A DNA stretch of 64,000 bases from Channallabes apus (Eukaryota; Chordata; Actinopteri; Siluriformes; Clariidae): NCBI GenBank assembly GCA_030522415.1, contig CM060121.1, positions 25,940,412 to 26,004,411 of the forward strand. Reading direction: 5' to 3'. Shown in pieces: positions 1 through 35,289 of this stretch; the first letter of the stretch is position 1; every line of letters starts with the position of its first letter. Below the pieces are notes generated by a model. The model ran no database searches, was not told the DNA's origin, and was given only the letters and a program-made list of their open reading frames with translations. A program made the translations under genes and the position numbers.

Positions 1-229
1 GCAAGCAAGAAGGACTTCATGGGGCTTAAGCAAAATATGAAGCAGGAAGAACTAAACTGATAAGTAAGGACTAACATGACAGAGCAATCCATCCATACAG
101 CCATCCAACTGATTGATCCATCTATCTATCAAGACAGCAATACAGACAGGTTTACTGTCTGTGTAAATCAACGATGGGGTTCTGCAGTAGTACGTAACAG
201 CAATATATGAATTATTTTCTCTCTTACAC
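1..229. other. Nothing recognised
   Basis: AT-rich sequence with a short degenerate CATC/TATC stretch near 85-135. No coding signal, repeat family or RNA gene recognised. Confidence 0.5.
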
Positions 230-953
230 CACAGGAACTCAATGAAGGTTTATTTATTAAAAACATGGCATCTCATACGTTCAATCCTTCCATAAAATGA
301 TAACACAAAAACAGGTACAGTATGTTAATTTAAACCTCAGTCAATGAACTATTGTCAGATTTATATTTTGGTAGAAATTTATGTCAACTAAGGATTAGAT
401 TTTACGAAGTGTGTCAACAATTCATGAACCTACTGGGTTTTTTTAATTTCCTTCTGCACAGTGACACAAAGTGAAGCCCATGAGTCCATTATTCCTTTAA
501 AACAAAGCACTAAGTACACATTTCAGCACTTGTACAACCACCATAAAAATTCCAAAAGACACGAAAGACATGTTTCTCAACATTTTACTGTACAAAATCT
601 TCTTGTACTCAGATATAAAAAATATAAACACACAGTTATCAGTGTGACACAAACTGTTTTTGATGGGGAAACTGTTTCCCTGTACAAAACATTAATCAAA
701 AAACAGACATGACAAAAAGTTACAAGCATAATGTAAATTAATTGCTCACAATCATATCTCACAATATGACTGCCTTCTTTATGTGTCAAGCTAAGCCAAA
801 AACAAAAAGAGAGAATTCTGTCCCGCACTAGAACATGGCCTAATGCTGGCATTGGGGAAGGGAGTATTAAACAGTATCTGTGGTGAGTCTCATTGCCGAA
901 TGTGGGGTGGAACAGCACAGGGTGAAGCCAATAATTGAACCTGTTCTTTTCTG
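230..953 (-). other. eftud2: EFTUD2 3'UTR with polyadenylation signals
   Basis: Downstream of the stop codon the minus strand has no further coding signal. Two overlapping AATAAA hexamers (tttatt on the plus strand, 249-254 and 253-258) lie about 700 nt past the stop, followed by T-rich sequence on the minus strand, so cleavage near 225-235 is likely. The small open frames in this stretch look like chance. Length and cleavage site are inferred; a closer weak signal could also be used. Confidence 0.6.
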
Positions 954-24856
<23,903 letters not shown>

Positions 24857-25317
24857 CTGGAGCAAAGCAGCAGAGAACACAGTGTGAAAATGGATGAATA
24901 CAGATTAAATCTTTCCATACTGATGACTTCAAGATGACTTGAAGCATAAAACATTAGTTGATCCAAGTGGAAGAATCATACTTTTTTTTTTTTTTTACAG
25001 CTCAACGCAGTTATTTTAATAAGCCGATAATGCACTATGCACATCAGACTTTAGCGCTTTCATGCAAAAATTGTCTATTTTTATCTGAATTCTTTTTTAC
25101 TTAGAATTAAATGGATTGCGAGTTTGAAGAAGGAAAAAAATGAAATTATGTTCGAACTATGAATACTGGGAGACTTTCTATGTGGTAAAATGTATTATAT
25201 CATTAATACTATTAATAATGTTTTTTTGCATTTAAATAAAAAAATATTTTTGACTTGATAATTTCTGGAAGATTCCAGTGTTCATAGAAAAAAAAATCCC
25301 CAAACAATACACATTAC

Positions 25318-26735
25318 ATATCCACACTCAATCAGCCATGACATTATTACCCCCTGCCTAATATTGAGTAGGTCACCCTTTTGCCACCATAACAGTAATT
25401 CCCCGTCCTGACACCTTTCTAACAGAACAAGCATCAAACTTTTCACTAGCTCTCTGATCGGATCAAAATTAAGCGGACAAAGCCTTCCTTCCCTCCCTAT
25501 GTGCATCAGTGAGCCTTGGACCCGTCACTGGATCACTGGTTTTCCTTCCTTGGATTATTTTGTGTATGTCCTAATCACTTCAGATGTGCAGTGTTGGAGT
25601 TGCTCTGTCCCAGTCCTCTAGTCATCACAAGTTGGCCCTTGTCACAGTCACTCAAATCCTTATGCTTGCCAATTTTTCTGCTTTCAACACATCAATAAAA
25701 GGGACAGGATTTTTACGCATATCACACCCACATCCAGGTGCCACTGTAAATAACTAACACTCTTTACTTCACTTCTCAGTGGTGATTAGAGCTGCACAAT
25801 ATATCGAAAAAATATTGTTATCGCGATAATGGCATGCGCGATAACCATATCGCAAGGAGTTGCGATAAATACTTTATTTGCCAAGCATTTGTGTGTCCAA
25901 ATTTGACCAATCTGATGGGCCCTTACTATGTTTATACCCTACGCGAGTAGGCAGGATAACCACGCAAATTAGTTTAAGGACTCTCACAGAAGGGGAGCAA
26001 GGGAAAAACACAAATTTAACCCGCGTCCTATAAACACACACTCGAATCAGAAAGGAAACAATCTGAACCAACATGCGTGAACACAGTGACTAAGCTCTAT
26101 GCGGTGGTTTGTTTACTCCTCTTATACTTCCGGGTTCGCGCCCGCATTACTTCCGGGTCCTAGTGCCGGTCGCGGAGCGAGTGTGTGTGTGACAAATAGT
26201 ATTTTTTAAATTTAGTTTTTGTTTAATAATATTTATTTTTATTAAAAAAAAAAAAAAAAAAAAAAAACAGGCAAGCCAAAGAGAATATTTTGTTTAAAAG
26301 ATGCTCTTGTTTTAAGACACTATTGATGAGTGTATAGTTACATGTAAATAAAAAGTAATGTTTGAAAGTAATTCATATTGTGTTGGCAGGTTTATAGTAA
26401 CAGCAAACCAGAAGTCAGAATATCTGCTGAGGGTTTTAAGTCATTCATAGTGTTTAAGTCTAAATATTTGCAACTTCCTTGACACATAGTTTCTTTTTAG
26501 CCTGAATTAGATTTAATTACATCAGATGAATATCTATTACCTGTTTATTTTAGTATGATTACATATAAATAAATAATAAAAAAATAGGCAATAATAATAA
26601 TAAAAAAATGCATTTCTCTAGGGAAATGTTATATCGCAAGAAATATCGTTATCGCAATATTCAACAACAATATCGCATATTTTCCTAATATCGTGCAGCC
26701 CTAGTGGTGATCATTTTATGGCTGATCGGTGTACA
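25318..26735 (-). mobile_element. Deleted Tc1 element, copy A, split by a hAT MITE
   Basis: Left half 25318-25786 (catgacattattaccccctgcctaatattg onward) and right end 26712-26735 (tggctgatcggtgta) are the two parts of a Tc1 family that recurs directly beside it. The hAT MITE at 25787-26703 interrupts it. Minus-strand codons around 25500-25680 correspond to a Tc1 HTH region, but the frame is broken and most of the transposase is deleted. In the EFTUD2 5'UTR intron. Confidence 0.7.
25787..26703. mobile_element. Non-autonomous hAT element (MITE) nested in Tc1
   Basis: Ends TAGAGCTGCAC and inverse GTGCAGCCCTA, flanked by an exact 8-bp duplication GTGGTGAT (25779-25786 and 26704-26711). Next to both ends lie runs of TATCG/CGATA-type sequence, typical of a teleost hAT family. 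The 917-bp interior has no usable frame and contains a poly-A run (26245-26268) and a GC-rich block at 26120-26180. Confidence 0.88.
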
Positions 26736-27250
26736 TGTACACATCACGACTACCTGCCTAATATTGACACTGTCCCCCTTTCTGTCACCATAACAGTGAT
26801 AGAAAGGTGTCAGAGCACACAGTGTCTCAGAACCAGCATTAACCTTTTCAATCAATTTTATCTACACTAGCACTTCTATTGGATCGGACTACACAGGTCA
26901 GCCTTCTGCCTCCACTTACATTAGTGAGCCTTGGGAACCCATGACCCCATCACCAGTTCACTGGTTTTCCTTCTTTGGATCATTTTTGTCATGTCCTGAC
27001 AACTGCGGACTGGGATCAACTAACAAGAGCTGCAGTTTTGTAGTTGCTTTGACCTAGTGCTCTAACCATCACAATTTGGCCCTTGTCAACGTCACACAAA
27101 TTCTCATGTTTGCATATATTTTATGCTTCAAACACATTAACTCAAGGTAAAAAAAAAAAAAAGAAAAGAAAAGAAAAAAAAAGGTTAACTTGCTGCCTAA
27201 TATACTCCACCTTCTACCAGCTGACACTGTAATGAGACATTGAAAATGTA
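26736..27250 (-). mobile_element. Deleted Tc1 element, copy B
   Basis: Same family as copy A: cctgcctaatattgacactgtccccctt at left, tgctgcctaatatactccacc near the right end, and in between the inverse of transposase codons (ccatcacaatttggcccttgtc = inverse of coding for an N-terminal DKGQIVM-like block). About 500 bp, so the catalytic part is missing. Lies immediately after copy A. Confidence 0.65.
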
Positions 27251-27299
27251 GCTACTGTAAAAAAAAAAAAAAAATAATAATAATAATAATAAAAAAGGC

Positions 27300-27765
27300 C
27301 AAATTGTGATGGCTAGACAACTGGGTCAGAGCAACTCCAAAACTGCAGCTCTTGTGGGATGTTCCCAGGCTGCAGTGTTTAGCACAAGGAAAAGTGACAT
27401 GGTAATGGGTGGCCAAGGCTCACTGATCAAATTCAAATTGTCACATACACAGTCATACACAGAACGATATGCAGTGAAATGCTTACATGACCGCCTGTGC
27501 CCTCAAAAATATATAAGAAATATGAAACTTGTCTGTAAAAAAGAAAAAACAAATTTAAATGAAAATAAAAATGTAAATTGTGATGAACTTGGATCTGGTC
27601 CAATGTATTCCGATCCAGTAAAACAGCTCTTGTAGCTCAAATTGAGGAAAAGTTTAATGCTGGTCACATTTACATACAGATCATCACTGTTTTGGTGGCA
27701 AAACGAGGGACCTATTCAACATTATGCGGATGGTCATAATGTTATGGATGATCAGTGTATTATGT
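27300..27765 (+). mobile_element. Deleted Tc1 element, copy C, opposite orientation
   Basis: The plus-strand frame from 27309 reads MARQLGQSNSKTAALVGCSQAAVF, the HTH region of the same Tc1 family as copies A and B but on the other strand. The element ends with ggtcataatgttatggatgatcagtgta at 27733-27760. An unrelated segment (attgtcacatacacagtcatacacag, about 27438-27590) is inserted in it. No catalytic domain. Confidence 0.65.
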
Positions 27766-28269
27766 ATGGAGGGGTGCCCTGTGCATCTGTTCTTTTAAGT
27801 TTTCAATGCAAAAAAAATAATAAAACGGCCTTGATAATGAGTTTGCAAATTCTCTTGCAACTTTATTAACGCAAATATATGAAGCTTTGTTTCTAGGACC
27901 TCATGACTCCCTTAATAAAGTGCACTACACATGGCGGGGGGTAAAATACCCTACACCCTATTTAGCCAACAGCAAACTATCATATGCGGTACCTTAAGTT
28001 AAACTAACTAAACGAAAAATGTCCCAATCTGTTATTTAACACCGAAACACGCATCTGCACAACTCAGCATGACTCTCTCTTTCTCTCTCTCGTGCGCAGT
28101 GCATGTGAATGAATGGCACGAGCAATGCTACAATGCTAACGTTAACATTACACACTTCATCCTGCTCTGTCGCGTCCCTGAAGAATGTATAATATTTCCC
28201 CTAAGTATATTTATATTTACGTGTGCATGAAACTAAAGATAAGAATGCGCAAGAAAAGTTAAAACTTAC

Positions 28270-28360
28270 GTATTAACGGGTTATTTGTTAAGTGTTTCCA
28301 AACACCATACGACGCCAGGTCCTCGCACAGCACAACGTAAGTCGGACGTTATTGACGTCA
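28270..28360 (-). promoter_or_regulatory. eftud2: EFTUD2 promoter and non-coding first exon with CRE
   Basis: The coding first exon has an acceptor just upstream of its 5'UTR, so a further 5' exon must exist. A good donor (gtaagt on the minus strand) at 28264-28269 would end such an exon, and directly upstream, at 28353-28360, is a perfect palindromic CREB/ATF site TGACGTCA next to CG-rich sequence (cgtcacggcaacggcgc). The area from 28290 to 28380 is richer in CpG than its AT-rich surroundings, as expected for a housekeeping promoter. The start site was not determined and is inferred to be near 28340. Confidence 0.5.
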
Positions 28361-28789
28361 CGGCAACGGCGCATTTTTGAGTTGCCTGCTTAAAAATGTA
28401 CTGCTCATGTGTAGTACAGTCAGTGTACAGTATTTATGTACAATTAAAATATAATAAGATAATATTTTTTTCTCCTAAATGAGAACAAGATGCAGTCCCC
28501 TGATAGTTTAGGAATGGAGTTTCCTAAAGTCTATCTGAGCCTCAGCTAACGTACTAGACTCCATGTTAATTAAATACATCAAATGTTATGTTGAACTTCC
28601 AGCCTCCTAACACACAGTATGACACTGCAGATCAACATCCGTTTTAAAAAATGTCATATTTCCATAATTTTCTTTTACATTTCATAAAATTGAGCCTACC
28701 ACTCAGCCACCAATGCCCTCAAAAAATTTTTTAACTATTATTAACAGGCTAAATTTCCCATTTTTTATACACAAAAGACTTTCATTCGT

Positions 28790-29046
28790 TCATTCATTCA
28801 TTCAGTCATTCATTGTCTATACCGCATATACAAAGTCACGGGGGGCCTGGAGCCTATCCCGGGAGATGCCAATAAGCCTAATCTGTATGTTTTTGGACTG
28901 TGGGAGGAAACTGGAGTACCCGGAGGAAACGCACCAATCACAGGGAGAAAATGCAAACTCCATGCACACAGACCTGAGGCAGGAATCTAACCCTTGACCG
29001 TGGAGGGTCAAAGTGACAGTGCAAACCACCATGTCACTGTGCCACC
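28790..29046 (-). repeat. tRNA-headed SINE copy 1
   Basis: Plus-strand reading: (ATTC)n tail, tctataccgc, ggcctggagcctatcccggg, tttggactgtgggaggaaac, acatgcaaactccatgcacac, then an inverse tRNA-like head gtgccaccctgc. Head on the right means minus orientation. This family recurs seven more times in the window. The ATTC tail resembles L2/CR1-type 3' ends. Confidence 0.75.
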
Positions 29047-29097
29047 CTGCACATAAGACTTAATCTAGTTAAATATGCATAAATTGGAATTAAAATA

Positions 29098-29354
29098 CAG
29101 TGGAACCTCGGATTACGAGTAACGCAGTTTACGAGTGTTCCGCAAGACGAGCATAGGTTTTTAATAAATTTTGACTTGAAAAACGAGCGTTGTCTTGGTT
29201 TACGAGCACCGAGTATCATGTATCACGAATGCGCTTCTTGTTTTGACACCGAGCGTCATGTCATCACAACTGAGCCAACGGTTTTTCTCTCTCTTGCGGT
29301 GTGGAATTGTAGGTAATCGTCTCCCCTGCTGCGTCTTAGTGCTTGCAGAGTTTC

Positions 29355-29385
<31 letters not shown>

Positions 29386-29605
29386 GTGCGCTCATTCACT
29401 TACACCAACACACACACACTCTCTCTCGGCTTTACAGGCCCCCTCCTCTCAGGTTCGCGGTAAGGTGCTGGTTAATTTGTTTTTGTTGTTGTTGTTGTTT
29501 TACTTTACAACAGTGATTCCGTTAGTATGCACTCACGCGAGTGTGATTAGTGATGCTTCTTGCAAATTTTTAAACGGTTAATTTTTAAAAAAGGTCTCTC
29601 CGTTA

Positions 29606-29655
<50 letters not shown>

Positions 29656-29960
29656 ACGCACATTACACACACACACAAACACACACACACAGGCACACAA
29701 TGCGCCTGCGTGCACAAACGGAAACACCTATCTGTCCAGATTTATTTTTAAGTTTTTTTAAAGAAAAGTGCATATTTATATAGTTTTTTTTCCTTTATAT
29801 TTTGTATTAATTATTTTTATGTATTTATTTTCTCGGACTGTAGAATAAATAATTTGAGTTTCCATTATTTCCTTTGGGAAAATTAAATTTGGTTTACTAG
29901 TGTTTTGGAATACGAGCCCACTTCCGGAACAAATTATGCTCGTAATCCGAGGTTCCACTG
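29098..29960. mobile_element. pogo/Tigger-like MITE with perfect ends
   Basis: Ends CAGTGGAACCTCGGATTACG and exact inverse CGTAATCCGAGGTTCCACTG, flanked by TA. The interior carries two TG/CA microsatellites (about 29358-29384 and 29609-29695) and no transposase frame. 863 bp. The terminal sequence is of Tigger type. It lies upstream of EFTUD2, about 50 bp after SINE copy 1. Confidence 0.82.
29609..29695. repeat. (TG)n and (CA)n microsatellite pair
   Basis: About 22 TG units to 29654, then gcacgcacatta, then CA units to 29695; the two halves are inverse to each other and could form a hairpin. Confidence 0.9.
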
Positions 29961-29969
29961 TATTAAGTG

Positions 29970-31780
29970 TGCGGACATTTTTTAGAGAAATACTTTTACG
30001 AAACATTTTTGTGAAACGATGTTTAAAAAAAATTTGTGGTCTTTCTTAAAAATATCAAATCTATCAGAAATCCCATGAGTGAGACCCATTCTCCTGGAAT
30101 AATAATAATTAAAAAAATAGGAATGTACTAACAGCTTATATCAAGTTTATTACAGTTAATCGAAAAGCAAACAGTTAAAGTCAAAGGACAACAGTCGCAT
30201 GGCGAAAACATGCATGTGAGCTGACCTGCCTGATGAGGACGCCATAACACACCATTCTGCTGCTTTATTAAATCCCCACCTGCTGTTTGGCTTCACACAG
30301 CAGACCTATGTTTTTTCCTCATAGGATATACTATTTTAAGACGTGACTCAAACTCTAGTCTTGGTAATAGGTTGATAACATTTCTGTGTCTGTCTCTGCA
30401 AAGCATTTTTTAAAGGTTGAAGTTGAATTGGGCTTGTACACTGAGTTTCACCTTACAATGCAAAAAAATAAAATAAAATAATAATAAAAATCTAATAAAA
30501 TTTTATGTACCCATAGTCCCCGACTCGAATAGTGTTGTTATGGCAGGGAATAGACATGTTTATAGTCTTGACATTTAGAATGAATAGACATTTTGATCAG
30601 AGAGACCTGACGCAGTAAGTAAATAAATCTAGCATACACTTACAGCTTGTGTACGCACTCACCTGTGCACCATGCTCTGAGCTGGAAATGACTTTGAAGA
30701 GAAAAAAAGGCCAGTGACTTTCAGCATTTTTTTTTAATTATTTATAGTTTGAATCAATAGACTTTGAAGTCATCCATCTTCTGAGAGAAATACAAATTTG
30801 ATCTTGAAAGTAGGTGTGAAAGAGAGATCAAAAACAGAGGTCGAACCATTTCACAGGTATCTTCACGTACGTAGCGACTTTGAAATGGATACCCGAGCGT
30901 AGTAGTCTGGGACACACAATCTGGAAAGTAACAAGCATGGAGGGGGAAAAACAAAGAAAAGCATGCAATAAGGCATGCAAAACCGGCCACCACTAGTTTA
31001 CAAGGTGACAGACAGGAGGAGGGACAGTCTAGACCAAAGAGAGACAAATAAATAGATAGACGTAGAGGCACACTTGAGATGTTGCCTTTTGAGGCATGAA
31101 ATCCAATCACTGTACATTGCGAAGTGTTATTATAAGAGAGGACAGCCAGAACACTTGCATGTGTTTTTAGTTGAGCAAGAGCCTGTGTTGACCCCTTTCT
31201 CCACTCTGTTAATCCACCAGATGAGACTTTTCCCAGAATGCAATATTGTCCTGGATGTGGCTCACTGGCACTTGAAAAACAAAAGCGAAAAAGAAATAAA
31301 GTCAGGCATCACATATGCGAGAAGGTCTTCTATTTGTGTGATGTCCTTATATGGGGTGGAAATGTATCAAAATAATCACTCGTGCCTTGTTCGTGCTTCT
31401 TTGAGGAAAGCTCGTATTATCTTAACGTAATGACTTGTGGGAAGTGCAAGGTTACGCAATAACAGTCAAACCTATTTACTGTGGAGCGCTCGAGGCCGAG
31501 CATGTACCCGACTACTGCCCGCCAAATCACTCTAATTATTTTGTAGCAACAAACTCACAGCGATACCTCATAATGACATTACACCACAGTGCTACCGAGG
31601 GCTCCTTTCATATTGGGCAGGGATGTTGAGTAATTTTTCTATAAAAGCAACTCAGACGACAATTCCAGCTGCAAGGCTTATGTTAATGTGCAGAAACAAC
31701 TTTTTATAAAGGTATTTGTTTCATATATATTAATGCACTGTGAAATCCTTTATTTTTTATTTTTTTGCATATCCCAGGGT
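29970..31780. other. Intergenic, nothing recognised
   Basis: Mostly AT-rich unique sequence. Two open frames (31074-31430 and 31435-31629, plus) do not resemble any family I know and lack splice or codon support, so I do not call them genes. Confidence 0.5.
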
Positions 31781-31784
31781 CGGA

Positions 31785-31925
31785 ACGCATGGCCAGCCAT
31801 TATACGTAGCCCATGGAGCAGACGGCATTAAGGGCATTGCTCAAGGACCCAACAGTGGCAGCGTGCTTGAATCGCCCCTGACCTTATGATCAGTATCCAA
31901 GTGCATTATCCTGCTGAGCCACCAA
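31785..31925 (-). repeat. SINE-like fragment
   Basis: The stretch ggcattaagggcattgctcaaggacccaacagtggcagc ... cctgaccttatgatcagtatccaa ... ctgctgagccaccaatgcctgc is a common teleost SINE-like repeat; the right end is the inverse of a tRNA-like A box (tggtggctcagcagg). Related sequence occurs at 38080-38175. Confidence 0.5.
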
Positions 31926-32229
31926 TGCCTGCTATCCTTAACATTTGAGGAAGGAGTCTCAAGTGTTAAACTGTTCTTTTAAGTTTTCCGACATGGAAAG
32001 TCTTCAAGAGTTTCCATTTACTCAGGAACACACCATCGGCCAAAATATAGTATTGGTGCTGATTATATATTTTTTATGTTATGCACATAATACAAAAAAC
32101 ATGTGAGACAAAGAAGCTACTTCTGAAGTTTATGCAACATGGAAGTGACCAATCTTGCTTCCCTAAAAAATTCAAGTTTTTAGCTTCAGCCGTCCCAAAA
32201 ATGGATATTTTTTCAGAATTATACTGTTT

Positions 32230-32527
32230 CAGTTCAGTCACTCATGTTCTATACCGCTTTATTCTGTATTCAGGGTCGCGGGGACCAGGAGCCTATCACA
32301 GGAGACTTAGGGCACACCCTCGACAGGGTGCCAATCCATCGAAGGGCACACACACACTATGGGCAATTAGGGAACGCTAATTAGCCAACCTGCATATCTT
32401 TGGACTGTGGGAGGAAACCCACCAAGCACGCGGAGAACATGCAAACTCCATGCACACAAAGACAGGAATCAAACCCGGACCCTGGAGGTGTAAGGCAACA
32501 GTGCTAACCACTACACCACCGTGCCAC
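32230..32527 (-). repeat. tRNA-headed SINE copy 2
   Basis: ttctataccgctttattctg, agggtcgcggggaccaggagcc, tttggactgtgggagg, aactccatgcacacaaagacagg, then gctaaccactacaccaccgtgccac, the inverse of a tRNA-like A box. Same orientation as the other copies. Confidence 0.8.
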
Positions 32528-32529
32528 AG

Positions 32530-33157
32530 CTGTCTCACTTCAAACAATAATAATTGAAAATGCAAACGATTCATTTTTATTTATACTAACATTGGTATAA
32601 GCGTCTAGAGGCATATGGCCTGTAAAAACAGTTGCTAAAATTAAATTAAATATTTAATATTTAATTCATGTTGCAATACACTGTAAACAATACAATACAC
32701 TGAATAAGTTGGCAAAACTAAAAAAATTTGACATTAAATTTTTAAAGTAATGATGATTCCAGTTTAAAGTAAATGGAACTATGGGTTTTAGAGTTTGTTC
32801 TACTCAATCATATTAATCGTTCTTTACTTGCATTATAATACTACTTAATAGCAATTATAATTTTTTTAGTTTTTTCAAGTTTCATCTGAATGACAATTAA
32901 GATCATTTAAATATTTGAATACAAAAAAAGTTAAAGACGTAAAAAGGCATGAAATTGTGTCCAGCAAATGTGTTTCCTTTTATCTGATGAAATATAAATT
33001 TGCATGCAAATTTGTAAAAATAAATAAATAAATAAACAAACATGGATCGGGAGATAAGAAGCATTAAGTATTATGAAATATGCTGTTGAACATTAATTTT
33101 TTTACCTAGGTGAGACATTTTTTAGCATCACTACCATGTTTTGGCTGCATGCATAAA

Positions 33158-33200
<43 letters not shown>

Positions 33201-34500
33201 TTAATTTTATAAGAAAGAGTAAATAAATTGGTTATTTTTTTCTGTAAAATATTTTATTCTGCAATTTTTATGGATATCCTCCTCTTCATTTCAAGCTGCA
33301 CAACACATTACTCCATGGCTGAAAATGAAGAAATTTTATTGAACTCATTTATAATGAAAATACATGTTTACAAATGGGTGAAATTACATCTTTGGTGCCC
33401 TTAGCTGACTTCCTGTATGTGATTGTGTGTGCGTTTTTTCCGTAGAGGGTATGGAGGGATCGTTTAAACTCCAGGGCTGGGAAGGATCCGCTTTCCCGAA
33501 GGCTTCGCGCCAAACATCTTAGACGGAATCATAATAAGGGCACACACATGCCGATAATGTATCATGAAAGGAAATACCTGCCATAAGGAGGTTTGCATAT
33601 CTTAGCATGCAAGGCTGGCTATTTGTGACTTTAGACAAACAGGCAAGTGTGTGTGATTGGGTGTGTTTGTGTGGATAGATTTTTAAAAAAAATTTAATTA
33701 TTAATAAGTCTAGAAAATTTTTGCTAGCATTTGGTCACTGTGCTGTTCTGTACACAGGACAGCGCAATTTAATCATGTTTTCATTACAGAAGTGTGCAAG
33801 CAACAGTGTGTGTGTGTGTGTTTGCCTGTGTGCTGCGTGTGCAAGTATTCTCCAAGGTACTGCCCTACTAACCGCCTCATTTCTCATCCCGCTCAGCACA
33901 CCTGTGCAGAGGTGAAAATAAACGGCACGCATTTGCTCCACACATCCCTCACTCCTGACGACTGTCTGCTTTCCTGTATCAGCTATTTATCATATTTATC
34001 CCGCTTTATTCACACACACACACCCGTTCATTATTACTATTCATTCTTCAGTTCCATGACTTCACCAATCAAACACATCAGTCTATCTCCATGTTCTGGT
34101 AATACTACTCCACGTCTATAGTAAATCACTCCATTGAGAATTTCCCTTTGGCTCCTGTGCAGAATCTCAGCTCTCGTCCTCTCCATCACTGCCTCTCTGT
34201 GATTTATTATGACTGTCTAACACACTGCTATGGCCTGTTGTATTACTAATCATTACAGTAGCTCATTGCACCCTGGAGCTAATCTGTGCTTGCAACTCTT
34301 CTACACAACTCTCTCTCTCCCTCTCTCTCTTTTTTTTCTTCCATACACACCCACACCTGTTACTCATCAGTTGGTCCTCTTGTTAATGAGGCTGATGAGG
34401 CTCTGGAGGAAGGAGTGGAAAAAAAATAGAAAGGCACTGCGTCACAATAGTTTGCATAATAAAAACAACAACAGGCTCATTAAAACTTGCTGGCTCTGTA
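32530..34500. other. Intergenic, AT-rich with a (TA)n tract
   Basis: Unique AT-rich sequence with a (TA)n microsatellite at about 33163-33197. A more GC-rich block at 33440-33530 (ctccagggctgggaaggatccgc) has no reading frame that I recognise. Nothing else was identified. Confidence 0.5.
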
Positions 34501-34501
34501 A

Positions 34502-34502
<1 letters not shown>

Positions 34503-34575
<73 letters not shown>

Positions 34576-34596
34576 CCTATCTATCTATCTATCTAA
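34503..34596. repeat. (ATCT)n microsatellite
   Basis: About 23 tetranucleotide units with a single interruption (acct near 34575). Confidence 0.95.
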
Positions 34597-34904
34597 AGAG
34601 TAAAGATGTCTTCTAGAAAGCTTCTACATTCTAAACAATATATAGGTATAAGCAGTGATTAAACAAAGTCAATAATCGAAATGATGACCATTTGCATAAT
34701 GTATAGGCTCAGGTACAATTTGTGCAAGTACTGTAAATTACTGAACATCCTGCAGAATCAGGTACAGTCCATCTGAGGATTTTGTCACACCTGGTTCTTT
34801 TTCCTGCATGCAAATCCAGAAGCTTTCTTTTTTTTTTCTTCTTTGTCTGAAAAGTGGTCTTTTACATAATATGCTGCTTTCTTTTCTGACCTACAGATAT
34901 TTTC

Positions 34905-35155
34905 ATGGGAGATCCTGGAAAAGATCTGGAAAATGAATGTTTGGAAGTCAGAAATGTTTTTTCATACCAACTTAATAATAAAGTCATAAAAAAACATATA
35001 CCACAAAAGCAGTACAAAAAATTCTTTCTACATTGTAAATCAATGTTAAAGGCATCCGAAATATGCAAATATGCAAGAATCTACTTTGAACAGTTGACAC
35101 TGAGATGTGTATGCTAATCGTGCTCTGCTCTGTAAAGCCTTTATAACAGCTCTAA
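34905..35155 (-). repeat. Tc1-derived fragment
   Basis: ttctttctacattgtaaa, gaacagttgacactgagatgtgt and ctgctctgtaaagcctttataac match, with differences, the segment 51290-51410, which belongs to a Tc1 element read on the minus strand. No frame survives. Confidence 0.5.
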
Positions 35156-35289
35156 CCTGAGGTGTCATAAATAAATAAATAAATAAAATTATAATTATAA
35201 AAAAAAAATGTGGACTACAGGTGGACTACATCTTGTGTCAACGTTGTAATCTGAAAGAGATTAGTGACTGCAAAGTGTTAGTAGGCTAG

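Noticed and set aside
31074..31629. Two adjacent plus-strand frames upstream of EFTUD2
   Set aside because: No family resemblance, no splice or start support, ordinary for chance frames.
34503..34596. CRISPR-like regular array
   Set aside because: Simple tetranucleotide repeat without spacers; eukaryotic window.
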